In this document: in pieces, positions 1-9,306 of the stretch
Numbering within the stretch: position 1 is the first letter of the stretch
Layout of the letters: every line of letters starts with the position of its first letter
Source: Streptomyces humidus
Lineage (GTDB): Bacteria; Actinomycetota; Actinomycetes; Streptomycetales; Streptomycetaceae
Reading direction: 5' to 3'
Assembly (NCBI RefSeq): GCF_014649655.1
Contig: NZ_BMTL01000008.1
Coordinates: 62,001-126,000 of the forward strand
DNA length: 64,000 nucleotides
Translations under genes and position numbers: made by a program
The notes under the pieces: generated by a model
Database searches by the model: none
The model's input: only the letters and a program-made list of their open reading frames with translations
Told to the model about the DNA's origin: nothing

Positions 1-1237
1 CGACTTTCTGCTGGTTGCCGCCCGAGAGCGTGTTGACGGTGTCGGCGATCCGGGCGTACTTCACCTGGAGCCTGACCGCCCAGTCGAGGGCGCGGCTGCG
101 CTCGGCGCCGCGGTCCATCAGACCGGCCTTCACGGTGGTGCGCAGGCCGGTGAGGCCGATGTTGCGTTCGATGGACATGTCCATCACCAGACCCTGGGCG
201 CGCCGGTCCTCGGGCACCAGGGCGAGGCCGGCGGTCATCGCGGTGGAGGGCGCGCCGTTGGTGAGCGGGCGGCCGTCCACGACGACCTCGCCGGCGTCCC
301 AGCGGTCGATGCCGAAGACCGCGCGGGCGACCTCGGTGCGGCCGGCGCCCACGAGTCCGGCGAGGCCCACGATCTCACCGCGGCGGACCTCGAAGGAGAC
401 GTCGGTGAAGACGCCCTCGCGGGTCAGCCGGCGGACGCTGAGGGCGACCTCGCCGGGCGTGACGTCCTGCTTGGGGTAGAGCTCGTCGAGGTCGCGGCCG
501 ACCATCCGGCGGACCAGGTCGTCCTCGGTCATGCCGTCGACCGGCTCGCTGGCGATCCACGCGCCGTCGCGCAGGGTGGTCACCCGACCGCAGATCTCGA
601 AGATCTCCTCCAGCCGGTGGGAGATGAACAGGACCGCCGCTCCCTGTTCGCGCAGGGTGCGCACCACGCCGAAGAGGCGGGCGACCTCGCTGCCGGTGAG
701 GGCCGCGGTCGGCTCGTCCATGATCAGGACACGGGCGTCGAAGGAGAGCGCCTTGGCGATCTCGACGATCTGCTGGTCGGCGATGGACAGTCCGCGCGCC
801 GGCCGGTCGGGGTCGAGGTCGACGCCGAGGCGCTTCATCAGGGCGACGGTGGCCGCGCGGGTGGCCTTGTGGTCGATGCGGCCGAGGGCGCGTCGGGGCC
901 GGCGGCCCATGAAGATGTTCTCGGCGATCGACAGGTCGGGGAAGAGCGTGGGCTCCTGGTAGATCACGGCGATGCCGGCGTCGCGGGCGTCGCCGGGGCC
1001 GTGGAAGACGACGGGCTCGCCGTCGAGCAGCACCCGGCCGGCGTCCGGTCGGTGCACCCCCGCGAGGGTTTTGATCAGGGTCGACTTGCCCGCGCCGTTC
1101 TCGCCGGCGAGGGCGTGGACCTCGCCGGGGAACAGCTCCAGGGAGACGCCCCGCAGGGCGCGTACGGCGCCGAAGGACTTGGCTACGTCCTTCAGCGCCA
1201 GCACCGGGGCAGGTCCCGTGTCGGACGGGTGGGTCAT
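1..1237 (-). CDS. Sugar ABC transporter ATP-binding protein, probable rhamnose importer (partial)
   Basis: This is the ATPase of a carbohydrate ABC importer of the RbsA/RhaT type, with two nucleotide-binding domains in one chain. About 412 residues are present and the C-terminus lies beyond the left edge. The first domain has a Walker A (GENGAGKST, residues 45-53), a degenerate signature (LSIADQQ) and a Walker B ([10 protein letters not shown]). The second domain starts around residue 260, contains [12 protein letters not shown], and reaches its signature LSGGNQQK just at the window edge. The gene is divergent from rhaI and shares a promoter region carrying paired LacI-type operators, so rhamnose is the likely substrate. 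That assignment is from context; the domain architecture alone only says monosaccharide. The permease and binding-protein genes presumably follow outside the window. Confidence 0.88.
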   Translation of the reverse strand, partial: MTHPSDTGPAPVLALKDVAKSFGAVRALRGVSLELFPGEVHALAGENGAGKSTLIKTLAGVHRPDAGRVLLDGEPVVFHGPGDARDAGIAVIYQEPTLFPDLSIAENIFMGRRPRRALGRIDHKATRAATVALMKRLGVDLDPDRPARGLSIADQQIVEIAKALSFDARVLIMDEPTAALTGSEVARLFGVVRTLREQGAAVLFISHRLEEIFEICGRVTTLRDGAWIASEPVDGMTEDDLVRRMVGRDLDELYPKQDVTPGEVALSVRRLTREGVFTDVSFEVRRGEIVGLAGLVGAGRTEVARAVFGIDRWDAGEVVVDGRPLTNGAPSTAMTAGLALVPEDRRAQGLVMDMSIERNIGLTGLRTTVKAGLMDRGAERSRALDWAVRLQVKYARIADTVNTLSGGNQQKV

Positions 1238-1295
1238 GGGTGGCTCCTCGACGACGTCCGCGGACCGACGCCCCGGGGGGGCCGTCACGACGACG

Positions 1296-1307
1296 TGAAA
1301 GGTTTCA
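1296..1307. promoter_or_regulatory. LacI-type operator TGAAAGGTTTCA
   Basis: The 12-mer TGAAAGGTTTCA is an inverted repeat with perfect TGAAA/TTTCA arms. It lies about 8-19 bp downstream of the predicted start of the minus-strand transcript, where a repressor would block the transporter gene. It closely resembles the second site at 1462-1473. That it binds a LacI-family rhamnose regulator is inference from the half-site sequence. Confidence 0.6.
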
Positions 1308-1321
1308 ACTGGATTGCCGGG

Positions 1322-1351
1322 ACGTTAGGCATCGCGGGCTTGTCACGTCAA
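1322..1351 (-). promoter_or_regulatory. Predicted promoter for the transporter operon
   Basis: On the minus strand TTGACG (complement of 1346-1351) and TAACGT (complement of 1322-1327) are separated by 18 bp. They form a good sigma70/HrdB-type promoter about 80 bp upstream of the ATPase start codon. Confidence 0.5.
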
Positions 1352-1361
1352 TGGGTCCGTG

Positions 1362-1376
1362 TCGAAAATCTTTCGA
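1362..1376. promoter_or_regulatory. Palindrome TCGAAAATCTTTCGA
   Basis: Two perfect 6-bp arms (TCGAAA/TTTCGA) flank ATC. The site sits between the two divergent -35 elements, upstream of both promoters, a position that suits an activator or a looping site. The cognate protein is unknown. Confidence 0.4.
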
Positions 1377-1425
1377 TAGTCGTAGGTCACGCGGCGGTCA
1401 CGGAAGGCGAGCCAGGCCCGGGGGC

Positions 1426-1454
1426 TTGACACTCCCCCGACGGGCTCATAGCTT
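1426..1454 (+). promoter_or_regulatory. Predicted rhaI promoter
   Basis: TTGACA at 1426-1431 and TAGCTT at 1449-1454 are spaced by 17 bp, a near-consensus HrdB promoter. The predicted transcript start, near 1461, falls at the edge of the operator at 1462-1473, giving a leader of about 95 nt before rhaI. Confidence 0.6.
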
Positions 1455-1461
1455 CCCGTTC

Positions 1462-1473
1462 TGAATCGTTTCA
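1462..1473. promoter_or_regulatory. LacI-type operator TGAATCGTTTCA
   Basis: TGAATCGTTTCA is a near-perfect palindrome with the CG centre typical of LacI-family sites. It overlaps the predicted +1 of rhaI. Together with the site at 1296-1307 it gives each divergent promoter its own operator. Confidence 0.65.
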
Positions 1474-1557
1474 TCAGCAGCAGGTCCGGAAGCGTCCTCG
1501 GAAGGCTCTGGCAGCCGCTGCGGATGTACTTCCGGACCGATGTCACAGGAGCCCGAA

Positions 1558-2718
1558 GTGACCGACCTCGCAGCGGTGAAGGCCGCGCTGAAGACCCAGG
1601 CCGTCGAGACACCGTCGTGGGCGTACGGGAACTCGGGGACCCGGTTCAAGGTGTTCGCCCAGCAGGGCGTCCCCCGTACCCCGCAGGAGAAGCTGGAGGA
1701 CGCCGCACAGGTGCACGCGTTCACCGGCGTGGCGCCGACCGTCGCGCTGCACATCCCGTGGGACGAAGTGGAGGACTACTCCGCACTTGCGAAACATGCC
1801 GAGGACCGGGGCGTGAAGCTGGGGGCCATCAACTCCAACACGTTCCAGGACGACGCCTACCGACTCGGCAGCATCTGCCACCCGGAGGCGGCGGTACGGC
1901 GCAAGGCCGTCGATCACCTGCTTGCCTGCGTCGACATCATGGACGCGACGGGCTCGGCCGATCTGAAGCTGTGGTTCGCGGACGGGACCAACTATCCCGG
2001 CCAGGACGACCTGCGCGCACGGCAGGACCGGCTGGCCGAGGGGCTGGCCGAGGTGTACGCGCGGCTCGGCGACGGGCAGCGGATGCTGCTGGAGTACAAG
2101 TTCTTCGAGCCGGCCTTCTACTCGACGGACGTGCCGGACTGGGGGACGGCGTACGCGCACTGTCTGAAGCTGGGCCCGAAGGCGCAGGTCGTGGTCGACA
2201 CGGGGCACCACGCGCCCGGGACCAACATCGAGTTCATCGTCGCCACGCTGCTGCGCGAGAACAGGCTCGGCGGGTTCGACTTCAACTCGCGCTTCTACGC
2301 CGACGACGACCTCATGGTCGGCGCCGCCGACCCCTTCCAGCTGTTCCGCATCATGTACGAGGTCGTGCGCGGGGGCGGGCTCACCTCCGACGTGGCGTTC
2401 ATGCTCGACCAGTGCCACAACATCGAGGCGAAGATCCCGGCCATCATCCGGTCCGTGATGAACGTGCAGGAGGCGACGGCCAAGGCACTGCTCGTCGACC
2501 GGTCGGCGCTGGCCGCCGCGCAGGCGTCCGGGGATGTGCTGGAGGCCAACGCCGTGCTGATGGACGCGTACAACACGGACGTGCGGCCGCTGCTGCGGGA
2601 GGTGCGGGAGGAGATGGGGATCGCCCCGGACCCGATCGCCGCGTACAAGGCGTCCGGATGGGCCGAGAAGATCGTCGCCTCGCGGGTCGGAGGGGAGCAG
2701 GCCGGGTGGGGGGCGTGA
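1558..2718 (+). CDS. rhaI: L-rhamnose isomerase
   Basis: The enzyme interconverts L-rhamnose and L-rhamnulose, the first intracellular step of rhamnose catabolism. The roughly 386-residue protein belongs to the Pseudomonas stutzeri RhaI-type TIM-barrel isomerases. Visible hallmarks are the N-terminal [14 protein letters not shown], the segment [12 protein letters not shown] that supplies metal ligands, [16 protein letters not shown], and [13 protein letters not shown] prefer the GTG at 1558 because AGGAG lies 6 bp upstream. The ATG at 1540 in the same frame has no RBS and would add six residues. It is followed after about 140 bp by rhaD. Its promoter overlaps a LacI-type operator. The assignment is firm from sequence and from neighbours. 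Confidence 0.93.
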   Translation: MTDLAAVKAALKTQAVETPSWAYGNSGTRFKVFAQQGVPRTPQEKLEDAAQVHAFTGVAPTVALHIPWDEVEDYSALAKHAEDRGVKLGAINSNTFQDDAYRLGSICHPEAAVRRKAVDHLLACVDIMDATGSADLKLWFADGTNYPGQDDLRARQDRLAEGLAEVYARLGDGQRMLLEYKFFEPAFYSTDVPDWGTAYAHCLKLGPKAQVVVDTGHHAPGTNIEFIVATLLRENRLGGFDFNSRFYADDDLMVGAADPFQLFRIMYEVVRGGGLTSDVAFMLDQCHNIEAKIPAIIRSVMNVQEATAKALLVDRSALAAAQASGDVLEANAVLMDAYNTDVRPLLREVREEMGIAPDPIAAYKASGWAEKIVASRVGGEQAGWGA

Positions 2719-2859
2719 GCGTCCGCCCTCGCCCGCGCGTCCCGGACTGCGGGCCCGCCGTGGCCGGTCGCGCCCACGCGGCGGAGCCGCATGCAGACAC
2801 CACCCCGCGTCCCTGACGGGCGCGCTCCGTCACCCGTGTTCCAGAAGTGAGGAATCCGC

Positions 2860-4899
2860 ATGTCCACGCACCCCGAAGCCGCCGCTCTCCTGGCCCGCTC
2901 GCACCGGCTCGGCGCCGATCCCCGCAACACCAACTACGCCGGCGGGAACGCGTCGGCCAAGGGCTCCGACACCGATCCCGTGACCGGCGGCGACGTCGAG
3001 CTGATGTGGGTGAAGGGCTCGGGCGGCGATCTCGGCACGCTCACCGAGGCCGGGCTCGCCGTGCTCAGGCTGGACCGGCTGCGCGGGCTCGTCGACGTCT
3101 ACCCCGGCGTCGAGCGCGAGGACGAGATGGTCGCCGCGTTCGACTACTGCCTGCACGGCAAGGGCGGGGCGGCTCCGTCCATCGACACCGCCATGCACGG
3201 ACTCGTCGACGCCGCCCACGTCGACCACCTGCACCCGGACTCCGGGATCGCGCTCGCCTGTGCGGCGGACGGGGAGAAGCTGACCTCCGAGTGCTTCGGG
3301 GACGCGGTGGCGTGGGTGCCGTGGCGGCGGCCCGGCTTCCAGCTCGGCCTGGACATCGCCGCCATCAAGGAGGCGAACCCGCGGGCGATCGGTGTGGTGC
3401 TGGGCGGGCACGGCATCACCGCCTGGGGCGACACCGCCGAGGAGTGCGAGCGCAACTCGCTGCACATCATCCGCACCGCCGAGACGTTCCTCGCGGAGAA
3501 GGGGAAGGCCGAGCCCTTCGGGCCGGTCCTCGCCGGGTACGAGGCGCTGCCCGAGGAGGAGCGCCGGCGACGGGCCGCGGCGCTCGCCCCGCACGTGCGG
3601 GCGATCGCCTCGCAGGACCGGCCGCAGGTCGGGCACTTCACCGACTCCGAGACCGTGCTGGACTTCCTGGCGCGGGCCGAACACCCGCGGCTCGCCGCGC
3701 TCGGCACCTCCTGCCCGGACCACTTCCTGCGCACCAAGGTGCGGCCGCTCGTCCTGGACCTGCCGCCCACCGCCGCACCGCAGGACGTCCTCGCCCGGCT
3801 GGCGGAGCTGCACGCCGCCTACCGCGAGGAGTACGCCGCCTACTACGCGCGGCACGCCGAGCCCGGCTCACCCGCGATGCGCGGCGCCGACCCGGCGATC
3901 GTGCTGGTGCCGGGCGTGGGCATGTTCTCCTTCGGCAAGGACAAGCAGACCGCCAGGGTCGCCGGCGAGTTCTACGTCAACGCGGTCAACGTGATGCGGG
4001 GCGCCGAGTCGGTGTCGTCGTACGCGCCGATCGAGGAGTCCGAGAAGTTCCGCATCGAGTACTGGGCCCTGGAGGAGGCCAAGCTGCGGCGGATGCCGAA
4101 GCCGAAGGCCCTGGCCACCCGGGTGGCCCTGGTGACGGGCGGCGGCAGCGGGATCGGCAGGGCGATCGCGCACCGGCTGTCCGCCGAGGGCGCCTGCGTC
4201 GTCGTCGCCGATCTGAACGCCGGGAACGCGGCCGCCGTCGCCGAGGAGCTGGGCGGGGCCGACAAGGCCGTCGCCGTCACCGTCGACGTGACGTCCGAGG
4301 AGCAGATCGCCCGCGCCTTCGAGGCCGCCGTGCTCGCCTTCGGCGGGGTCGACCTGGTGGTCAACAACGCCGGCATCTCCATCTCCAAGCCGCTGCTGGA
4401 GACCTCGGCCGGGGACTGGGACCTGCAGCACGACATCATGGCCCGCGGCTCCTTCCTCGTGTCGCGCGAGGCGGCCCGGGTGATGATCGCGCAGAAGCTG
4501 GGTGGCGACATCGTCTACATCGCCTCGAAGAACGCCGTCTTCGCCGGTCCGAACAACATCGCCTACTCCGCCACCAAGGCCGACCAGGCCCACCAGGTGC
4601 GGCTGCTCGCCGCCGAGCTGGGCGAGCACGGCATCCGCGTCAACGGGGTCAACCCCGACGGCGTGGTGCGCGGGTCCGGCATCTTCGCGGGCGGCTGGGG
4701 CGCCCAGCGCGCGGCCGTCTACGGAGTGGAGGAGGACAAGCTGGGCGAGTTCTACGCCCAGCGGACCATCCTCAAGCGCGAGGTGCTGCCCGAGCACGTG
4801 GCGAACGCCGTGTTCGCGCTGACCGGCGGCGAGCTCACCCACACCACCGGACTGCACGTCCCCGTCGACGCGGGTGTGGCGGCCGCGTTCCTCCGGTGA
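2860..4899 (+). CDS. rhaD: Bifunctional rhamnulose-1-phosphate aldolase / short-chain dehydrogenase
   Basis: This 679-residue fusion splits rhamnulose-1-phosphate into dihydroxyacetone phosphate and L-lactaldehyde, then oxidises the lactaldehyde. The N-terminal ~400 residues are a class II aldolase-like domain (HVDHLHPDSGIAL and GHGITAWGD look like the metal-binding segments). The C-terminal ~260 residues are an SDR: the nucleotide-binding GGGSGIGR lies near residue 425, NNAG follows, and the catalytic YSATK lies near residue 568. The start has GTGAGGA 6 bp upstream. The fused architecture is the standard actinobacterial and Bacillus-type RhaD. The stop overlaps the rhamnulokinase start in GTGA, so the two are probably translationally coupled. 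Confidence 0.93.
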   Translation: MSTHPEAAALLARSHRLGADPRNTNYAGGNASAKGSDTDPVTGGDVELMWVKGSGGDLGTLTEAGLAVLRLDRLRGLVDVYPGVEREDEMVAAFDYCLHGKGGAAPSIDTAMHGLVDAAHVDHLHPDSGIALACAADGEKLTSECFGDAVAWVPWRRPGFQLGLDIAAIKEANPRAIGVVLGGHGITAWGDTAEECERNSLHIIRTAETFLAEKGKAEPFGPVLAGYEALPEEERRRRAAALAPHVRAIASQDRPQVGHFTDSETVLDFLARAEHPRLAALGTSCPDHFLRTKVRPLVLDLPPTAAPQDVLARLAELHAAYREEYAAYYARHAEPGSPAMRGADPAIVLVPGVGMFSFGKDKQTARVAGEFYVNAVNVMRGAESVSSYAPIEESEKFRIEYWALEEAKLRRMPKPKALATRVALVTGGGSGIGRAIAHRLSAEGACVVVADLNAGNAAAVAEELGGADKAVAVTVDVTSEEQIARAFEAAVLAFGGVDLVVNNAGISISKPLLETSAGDWDLQHDIMARGSFLVSREAARVMIAQKLGGDIVYIASKNAVFAGPNNIAYSATKADQAHQVRLLAAELGEHGIRVNGVNPDGVVRGSGIFAGGWGAQRAAVYGVEEDKLGEFYAQRTILKREVLPEHVANAVFALTGGELTHTTGLHVPVDAGVAAAFLR

Positions 4900-6341
4900 C
4901 GGCCGTGAAGGCGTACGCGGCCGTCGACCTCGGCGCGTCCAGCGGGCGCGTCATGGTCGGCCGGGTCGGCCCGGACACCCTGGAGCTGACCGAGGCGCAC
5001 CGCTTCCCCAACCGGCCGGTGCTGGTGCCCGAGGGCCTGCGCTGGGATGTGCTGTCCCTGTACGCGGGCGTGCTGGACGGGCTGCGCGCGGCCGGCCCGG
5101 TGGACTCCGTCGGCATCGACAGCTGGGCCGTCGACTACGGCCTGCTGGACGCCGACGGGGAACTGCTGGGCAACCCGGTGCACTACCGGGACGCGCGTAC
5201 CGAGGGCGTCGCCGAGAAGGTGTGGGCCACCGTGCCGGCGGCCGAGCTGTACGCGGCGACGGGCCTGCAGTACGCGCCCTTCAACACCCTGTACCAGCTG
5301 ACGGCGGCGGCCGGCACGGCTCGACTTGCCCAGGCGCGACGGCTGTTGCTCATCCCCGACCTGCTGTCCTACTGGCTGACGGGCGAGCAGGGCACGGAGC
5401 TGACCAACGCCTCGACGACCCAGCTGATCGACCCGCGCACCGGGGACTGGCGCCACGACGTCGCCGCGCGGCTCGGCATCGACCTGGAGCTGTTCGCTCC
5501 GCTGCGGCGGCCCGGCGACCCTGCGGGGCTGCTGCGGCCCCAGGTGCTGGCGGAGACGGGGCTGACCGGCCCGGTGCCGGTGACCGCGGTGGGCTCGCAC
5601 GACACCGCGTCCGCCGTGGCAGCCGTCCCGGCCGTGGGCGAGCGCTTCGCCTACATCTGCACCGGCACCTGGTCGCTGGCCGGACTGGAACTGACGGCGC
5701 CCGTGCTCACCGAGGACAGTCGCGCCGCCAACTTCACCAACGAGCTGGGGCTGGACGGCACCGTCCGCTACCTCCGCAACATCATGGGGCTGTGGCTGCT
5801 CCAGGAGTGCGTGCGGGCCTGGGGCGAGCCGGACCTGGACGCACTGCTGCGGGACGCGGCCGCCGCGCCCGCGCTGCGGTCGGTCGTCGACGCGGGCGAC
5901 GCCGCCTTCCTCGCGCCCGGCCGGATGCCGGAGCGGATCGCCGAGGCGTGCCGGGCGTCGGGGCAGCCGGTTCCGCGCACGCCCGGTGAGATCACCCGCT
6001 GCATCCTCGACTCCCTGGCCCTCGCCCACCGGCGGGCGATCGCCGACGCCCAGCGCCTGGCGGACCGGCCCGTCGACGTCGTGCACATCGTCGGCGGCGG
6101 CACCCGCAACGCGCTGCTGTGCCGGCTGACCGCCGACGCCTGCGGGCTGCCGGTGGTGGCCGGTCCGACGGAGGCCGCGGCTCTCGGCAACGTGCTCGTC
6201 CAGGCGCGGGCCCACGGACTGGTCGGCGACCGCGCCGGCATGCGCCGGCTGCTCGCCCGTACGCAGCCGCTGACGCGCTACGAGCCACAGGGAGACGCCG
6301 AGCGGTGGCGGGAGGCGGAGGCCCGGCTCGCCCTGCGCTGA
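4896..6341 (+). CDS. rhaB: Rhamnulokinase (FGGY family)
   Basis: The enzyme phosphorylates L-rhamnulose at O1, making the substrate of RhaD. The 481-residue protein has both FGGY-kinase halves: AAVDLGASSGRVMVG near the N-terminus (phosphate-1 loop), SIDSWAVDYGLLD, ICTGTWSLAGLE and the adenosine-binding loop HIVGGGTRNALLCRL near residue 400. The GTG start at 4896 shares the GTGA with the rhaD stop, and a second GTG at 4905 is possible. It is the third gene of the rha operon. Both catalytic and binding motifs look intact. Confidence 0.92.
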   Translation: MTAVKAYAAVDLGASSGRVMVGRVGPDTLELTEAHRFPNRPVLVPEGLRWDVLSLYAGVLDGLRAAGPVDSVGIDSWAVDYGLLDADGELLGNPVHYRDARTEGVAEKVWATVPAAELYAATGLQYAPFNTLYQLTAAAGTARLAQARRLLLIPDLLSYWLTGEQGTELTNASTTQLIDPRTGDWRHDVAARLGIDLELFAPLRRPGDPAGLLRPQVLAETGLTGPVPVTAVGSHDTASAVAAVPAVGERFAYICTGTWSLAGLELTAPVLTEDSRAANFTNELGLDGTVRYLRNIMGLWLLQECVRAWGEPDLDALLRDAAAAPALRSVVDAGDAAFLAPGRMPERIAEACRASGQPVPRTPGEITRCILDSLALAHRRAIADAQRLADRPVDVVHIVGGGTRNALLCRLTADACGLPVVAGPTEAAALGNVLVQARAHGLVGDRAGMRRLLARTQPLTRYEPQGDAERWREAEARLALR

Positions 6342-6413
6342 GCCGGGGTCTCCCCCGGAGCGCCGGGCCGGACTACTCTTCACTCATCCGATGACCTACC
6401 TCAAGGAGCCGCG

Positions 6414-7169
6414 ATGCGTGTCGCTCTGTTCCTGACCTGTGTCAACGACACGCTCTATCCGGACACCGGCCGCGCTGTGGTGAAACTGCTGACCAGGCTG
6501 GGCGTAGAGGTCGACTTCCCGATGGCGCAGACCTGCTGCGGCCAGGCGCATTACAACACCGGTTACCGCCATGAGGCAGAACCGCTGGCTCGGCATTTCT
6601 CCGATGTCTTCGGAGAGTACGAGGCGATCGTGACGCCGTCCGGGTCGTGCGGGGCGATGGTGCGGGAGCTGTATCCGCGGATGGGTGAGCGCGCCCGGGC
6701 CGAAGGGCGCGGCGACGCGTTGGCCGCCACTCTGGCCCCGGTGGTCCCGAAGACCTACGAACTCACCGAGTTCCTGGTGGACGTGCTCGGAGTGACCGAC
6801 GTCGGCGCGTACTACCCTCACACGGTGACCTACCACCCGACGTGTCACGGGCTGCGCGGGCTGGGGCTCGGGGACCGGCCCCGGCGGCTGCTCCAGGCCG
6901 TCGAGGGCCTGGAGCTGGTCGAACTGCCGGGGGCCGACGAGTGCTGCGGCTTCGGCGGCACCTTCGCCCTGAAGAACGCGGACGTCTCGGCGGCGATGGG
7001 AACCGACAAGGTGCGCAACGCCGAGGCGACGGGAGCGGAGGTGCTGTGCGCGGCCGACAACTCCTGTCTGATGCACATCGGAGGAACCATGACCCGGCTG
7101 CGGACCGGCATGCGGCCGGTGCACCTGGCGGAGATCCTCGCGAGCACGGAACGGGAGCCGGCGCTGTGA
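6414..7169 (+). CDS. lutA: (Fe-S)-binding protein LutA, L-lactate oxidation
   Basis: This 251-residue protein matches the LutA/YkgE family, the cysteine-rich subunit of the LutABC iron-sulfur L-lactate dehydrogenase complex. Two CCG-type domains are visible: TCCGQAHYNTG with PSGSCGAMV, and YHPTCHG with DECCGFGGTF. AAGGAG lies 6 bp upstream of the ATG. It begins 72 bp after the rhamnulokinase gene, with a possible own -10 (TACTCT near 6372). Its stop overlaps lutB in GTGA. Since RhaD produces lactate from rhamnose, the linkage makes metabolic sense. Confidence 0.9.
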   Translation: MRVALFLTCVNDTLYPDTGRAVVKLLTRLGVEVDFPMAQTCCGQAHYNTGYRHEAEPLARHFSDVFGEYEAIVTPSGSCGAMVRELYPRMGERARAEGRGDALAATLAPVVPKTYELTEFLVDVLGVTDVGAYYPHTVTYHPTCHGLRGLGLGDRPRRLLQAVEGLELVELPGADECCGFGGTFALKNADVSAAMGTDKVRNAEATGAEVLCAADNSCLMHIGGTMTRLRTGMRPVHLAEILASTEREPAL

Positions 7170-8668
7170 GCGGGACGTTCGTCGGGATGCCGGCGTTTCC
7201 GGAGGCCGCGCGCGAGGCGGTCGCCGATCCCACCCTGCGCGGCAATCTGCGGCACGCCACGCACACCATCCGCGCCAAGCGCGCGGCGGCGGTGGCCGAG
7301 GTGTCCGACTGGGCCGAACTGCGGGAGGCCGGCAAGCGGATCAAGGATCATACGCTCCGTCATCTCGACCGCTACCTGGTGCAGTTGGAGGAGGCGGTCA
7401 CGGCGGCCGGCGGCACGGTCCACTGGGCGGCCGACGCGGAGGAGGCCAACCGGATCGTGACCCGTCTGGTCAAGGAGACCGGCGAGTCGGAGGTCGTCAA
7501 GGTCAAGTCCATGGCGACGCAGGAGATCGGGCTCAACGAGGCGCTGGAGGCCGAGGGCATCCGGGCCTACGAGACCGATCTCGCCGAGCTGATCGTCCAG
7601 TTGGGCAAGGACCGTCCCTCTCACATCCTGGTCCCGGCCATCCACCGCAACCGGGGCGAGATCCGGGACATCTTCCGTGCGGAGATGGGCGAGTGGGGCC
7701 GCCCGGCCCCGGAGGGCCTCACCGACACGCCCGCCGAGCTCGCCGAGGCGGCCCGGCTCCATCTGCGCGAGAAGTTCCTGCGGGCGAAGGTCGGGATCTC
7801 CGGCGCGAACTTCATGGTCGCCGAGACCGGCACCCTGGTGGTCGTCGAGTCCGAGGGCAACGGCCGCATGTGTCTCACCCTGCCGCAGACGCTGATCTCC
7901 GTCGTCGGCATCGAGAAGATCGTGCCCACCTGGCGCGACCTCGAGGTCTTCCTCCAGACGCTGCCGCGCTCCTCGACGGCCGAGCGCATGAACCCGTACA
8001 CGTCGACATGGACCGGCACCAGGGACGGCCGCGCCGGGGAAGGCGACGGCCCGCGCGCCTTCCACCTGGTGCTGCTGGACAACGGACGCACCGACACCCT
8101 CGCCGACGAGGTCGGCCGCCAGGCACTGCGCTGCATCCGTTGCTCGGCCTGTCTGAACGTCTGCCCCGTGTACGAGCGGGCCGGCGGCCACGCCTACGGC
8201 TCGGTGTACCCGGGCCCGATCGGCGCGATCCTCAGCCCCCAGCTCCGGGGCACCGGGAGCGAGATCGACGCCTCGCTGCCGTACGCCTCCTCGCTGTGCG
8301 GCGCCTGCTACGAGGTGTGTCCGGTCGCGATCGACATCCCGGAGGTGCTGGTGCACCTGCGGGAACGCGTCGTCGAGGGCGGCACGGTCACCCGGGAGGG
8401 CAACAAGGTGGTGCTGAAGCCCGCCAGGGGTCACGCCGCCGAACGGGCGGCGATGCGGGCGGCACGCTGGGCGTTCGCCCGTCCCGGCGCCCTGCGCGCC
8501 GGGCAGCGGCTGGCGTCGCGCACGCGCGCACTGCACCCGCGGACCCTGCCCGGCCCCGGCCGGGCGTGGAGCGCCGCGCGTGATCTGCCCGCGGTGCCCG
8601 CGGAGCCGTTCCGCGACTGGTGGCGGCGTACGAACGGCGGCAACGCCGAGGAGGGGACGACGAAGTGA
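7166..8668 (+). CDS. lutB: Iron-sulfur LUD-domain protein LutB
   Basis: This is the 500-residue LutB subunit, the electron-transferring core of the L-lactate oxidising complex. The N-terminal ~390 residues form a LUD (DUF162) domain with VKVKSMATQEIGLNEALE and ANFMVAETGTLVVVESEGNGRM. A ferredoxin-like domain follows, with two 4Fe-4S motifs, CIRCSACLNVCPVY and CGACYEVCPVAID. The C-terminal ~110 residues resemble the LutB C-terminal domain. The GTG start at 7166 overlaps the lutA stop. A GTG overlap at the 3' end couples it to lutC, giving a tightly coupled lutABC operon. Confidence 0.92.
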   Translation: MSGTFVGMPAFPEAAREAVADPTLRGNLRHATHTIRAKRAAAVAEVSDWAELREAGKRIKDHTLRHLDRYLVQLEEAVTAAGGTVHWAADAEEANRIVTRLVKETGESEVVKVKSMATQEIGLNEALEAEGIRAYETDLAELIVQLGKDRPSHILVPAIHRNRGEIRDIFRAEMGEWGRPAPEGLTDTPAELAEAARLHLREKFLRAKVGISGANFMVAETGTLVVVESEGNGRMCLTLPQTLISVVGIEKIVPTWRDLEVFLQTLPRSSTAERMNPYTSTWTGTRDGRAGEGDGPRAFHLVLLDNGRTDTLADEVGRQALRCIRCSACLNVCPVYERAGGHAYGSVYPGPIGAILSPQLRGTGSEIDASLPYASSLCGACYEVCPVAIDIPEVLVHLRERVVEGGTVTREGNKVVLKPARGHAAERAAMRAARWAFARPGALRAGQRLASRTRALHPRTLPGPGRAWSAARDLPAVPAEPFRDWWRRTNGGNAEEGTTK

Positions 8669-9306
8669 GCAGCAGGGAACTGATCCTGGGCCGGGTGCGG
8701 CGGGCGCTGGCCGACGTGCCACCGGACGACACTCCGTACGAGGACGCCGTGGCGCGCGGCTATCTGCGCGAGCACGGCGAGCGCGGCGTCGAGGAGACGG
8801 TGGAGCTGCTGGCGGAGAACCTGGCGGACTACCGGGCGATCGTGCACCGGTGCGGCGAAGACGAACTGCCCTCCCTGCTCGCCCGGTTGCTGGCGGAGCG
8901 GAAGGCTTCGACCGTGCTCGTGCCGTCCGGGCTGGAGGAGTCCTGGCTGGCCGGGACGGACGTCGCGCGGGTGGCGGACCGGGCGGAGAGCGGCCCGCAC
9001 GAACTCGACGCGGTGGACAGCGTGGTCACGGCGTGCGCGGTGGCCGTCGCCGAGACCGGAACGATCGTGCTGGACGGCGGGCCCGACCAGGGCCGGCGCC
9101 GGATCACCCTGATTCCGGATCACCACATCTGCGTGGTGCGCGTGCCCGGCCAGGTGGTGTCCTCCGTGCCGCAGGCACTCGAACGACTCGATCCCGGACG
9201 TCCGTTGACGTGGATCTCCGGCCCTTCGGCGACCAGCGACATCGAATTGGACCGGGTGGAGGGGGTGCACGGTCCGCGCACCCTGGAGGTGATTCTGGTC
9301 GGCTGA
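8665..9306 (+). CDS. lutC: LUD-domain protein LutC
   Basis: The 213-residue protein is a stand-alone LUD (DUF162) domain of the LutC/YkgG type, the third subunit needed for L-lactate use. It has the characteristic C-terminal pattern VAETGTIVLDGG, then PDHHICVVR and SGPSATSDIELDRVEGVHGP. The GTG start lies inside the lutB stop (GTGA), with GGAGGGGACGA just upstream acting as RBS. It closes the operon; no clear terminator hairpin was found in the next 60 bp. Confidence 0.91.
   Translation: MSSRELILGRVRRALADVPPDDTPYEDAVARGYLREHGERGVEETVELLAENLADYRAIVHRCGEDELPSLLARLLAERKASTVLVPSGLEESWLAGTDVARVADRAESGPHELDAVDSVVTACAVAVAETGTIVLDGGPDQGRRRITLIPDHHICVVRVPGQVVSSVPQALERLDPGRPLTWISGPSATSDIELDRVEGVHGPRTLEVILVG

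Larger units (their letters stand above)
1238..1557. promoter_or_regulatory. Divergent rha promoter region
   Basis: This gene-free 320 bp separates the transporter ATPase (minus) from rhaI (plus). It holds a plus-strand promoter, a minus-strand promoter, two LacI-type palindromes each placed just downstream of a promoter, and a third palindrome between them. The individual sites are listed separately. The arrangement suggests that one repressor controls both transcription units. No regulator gene is visible in the window. Confidence 0.7.
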
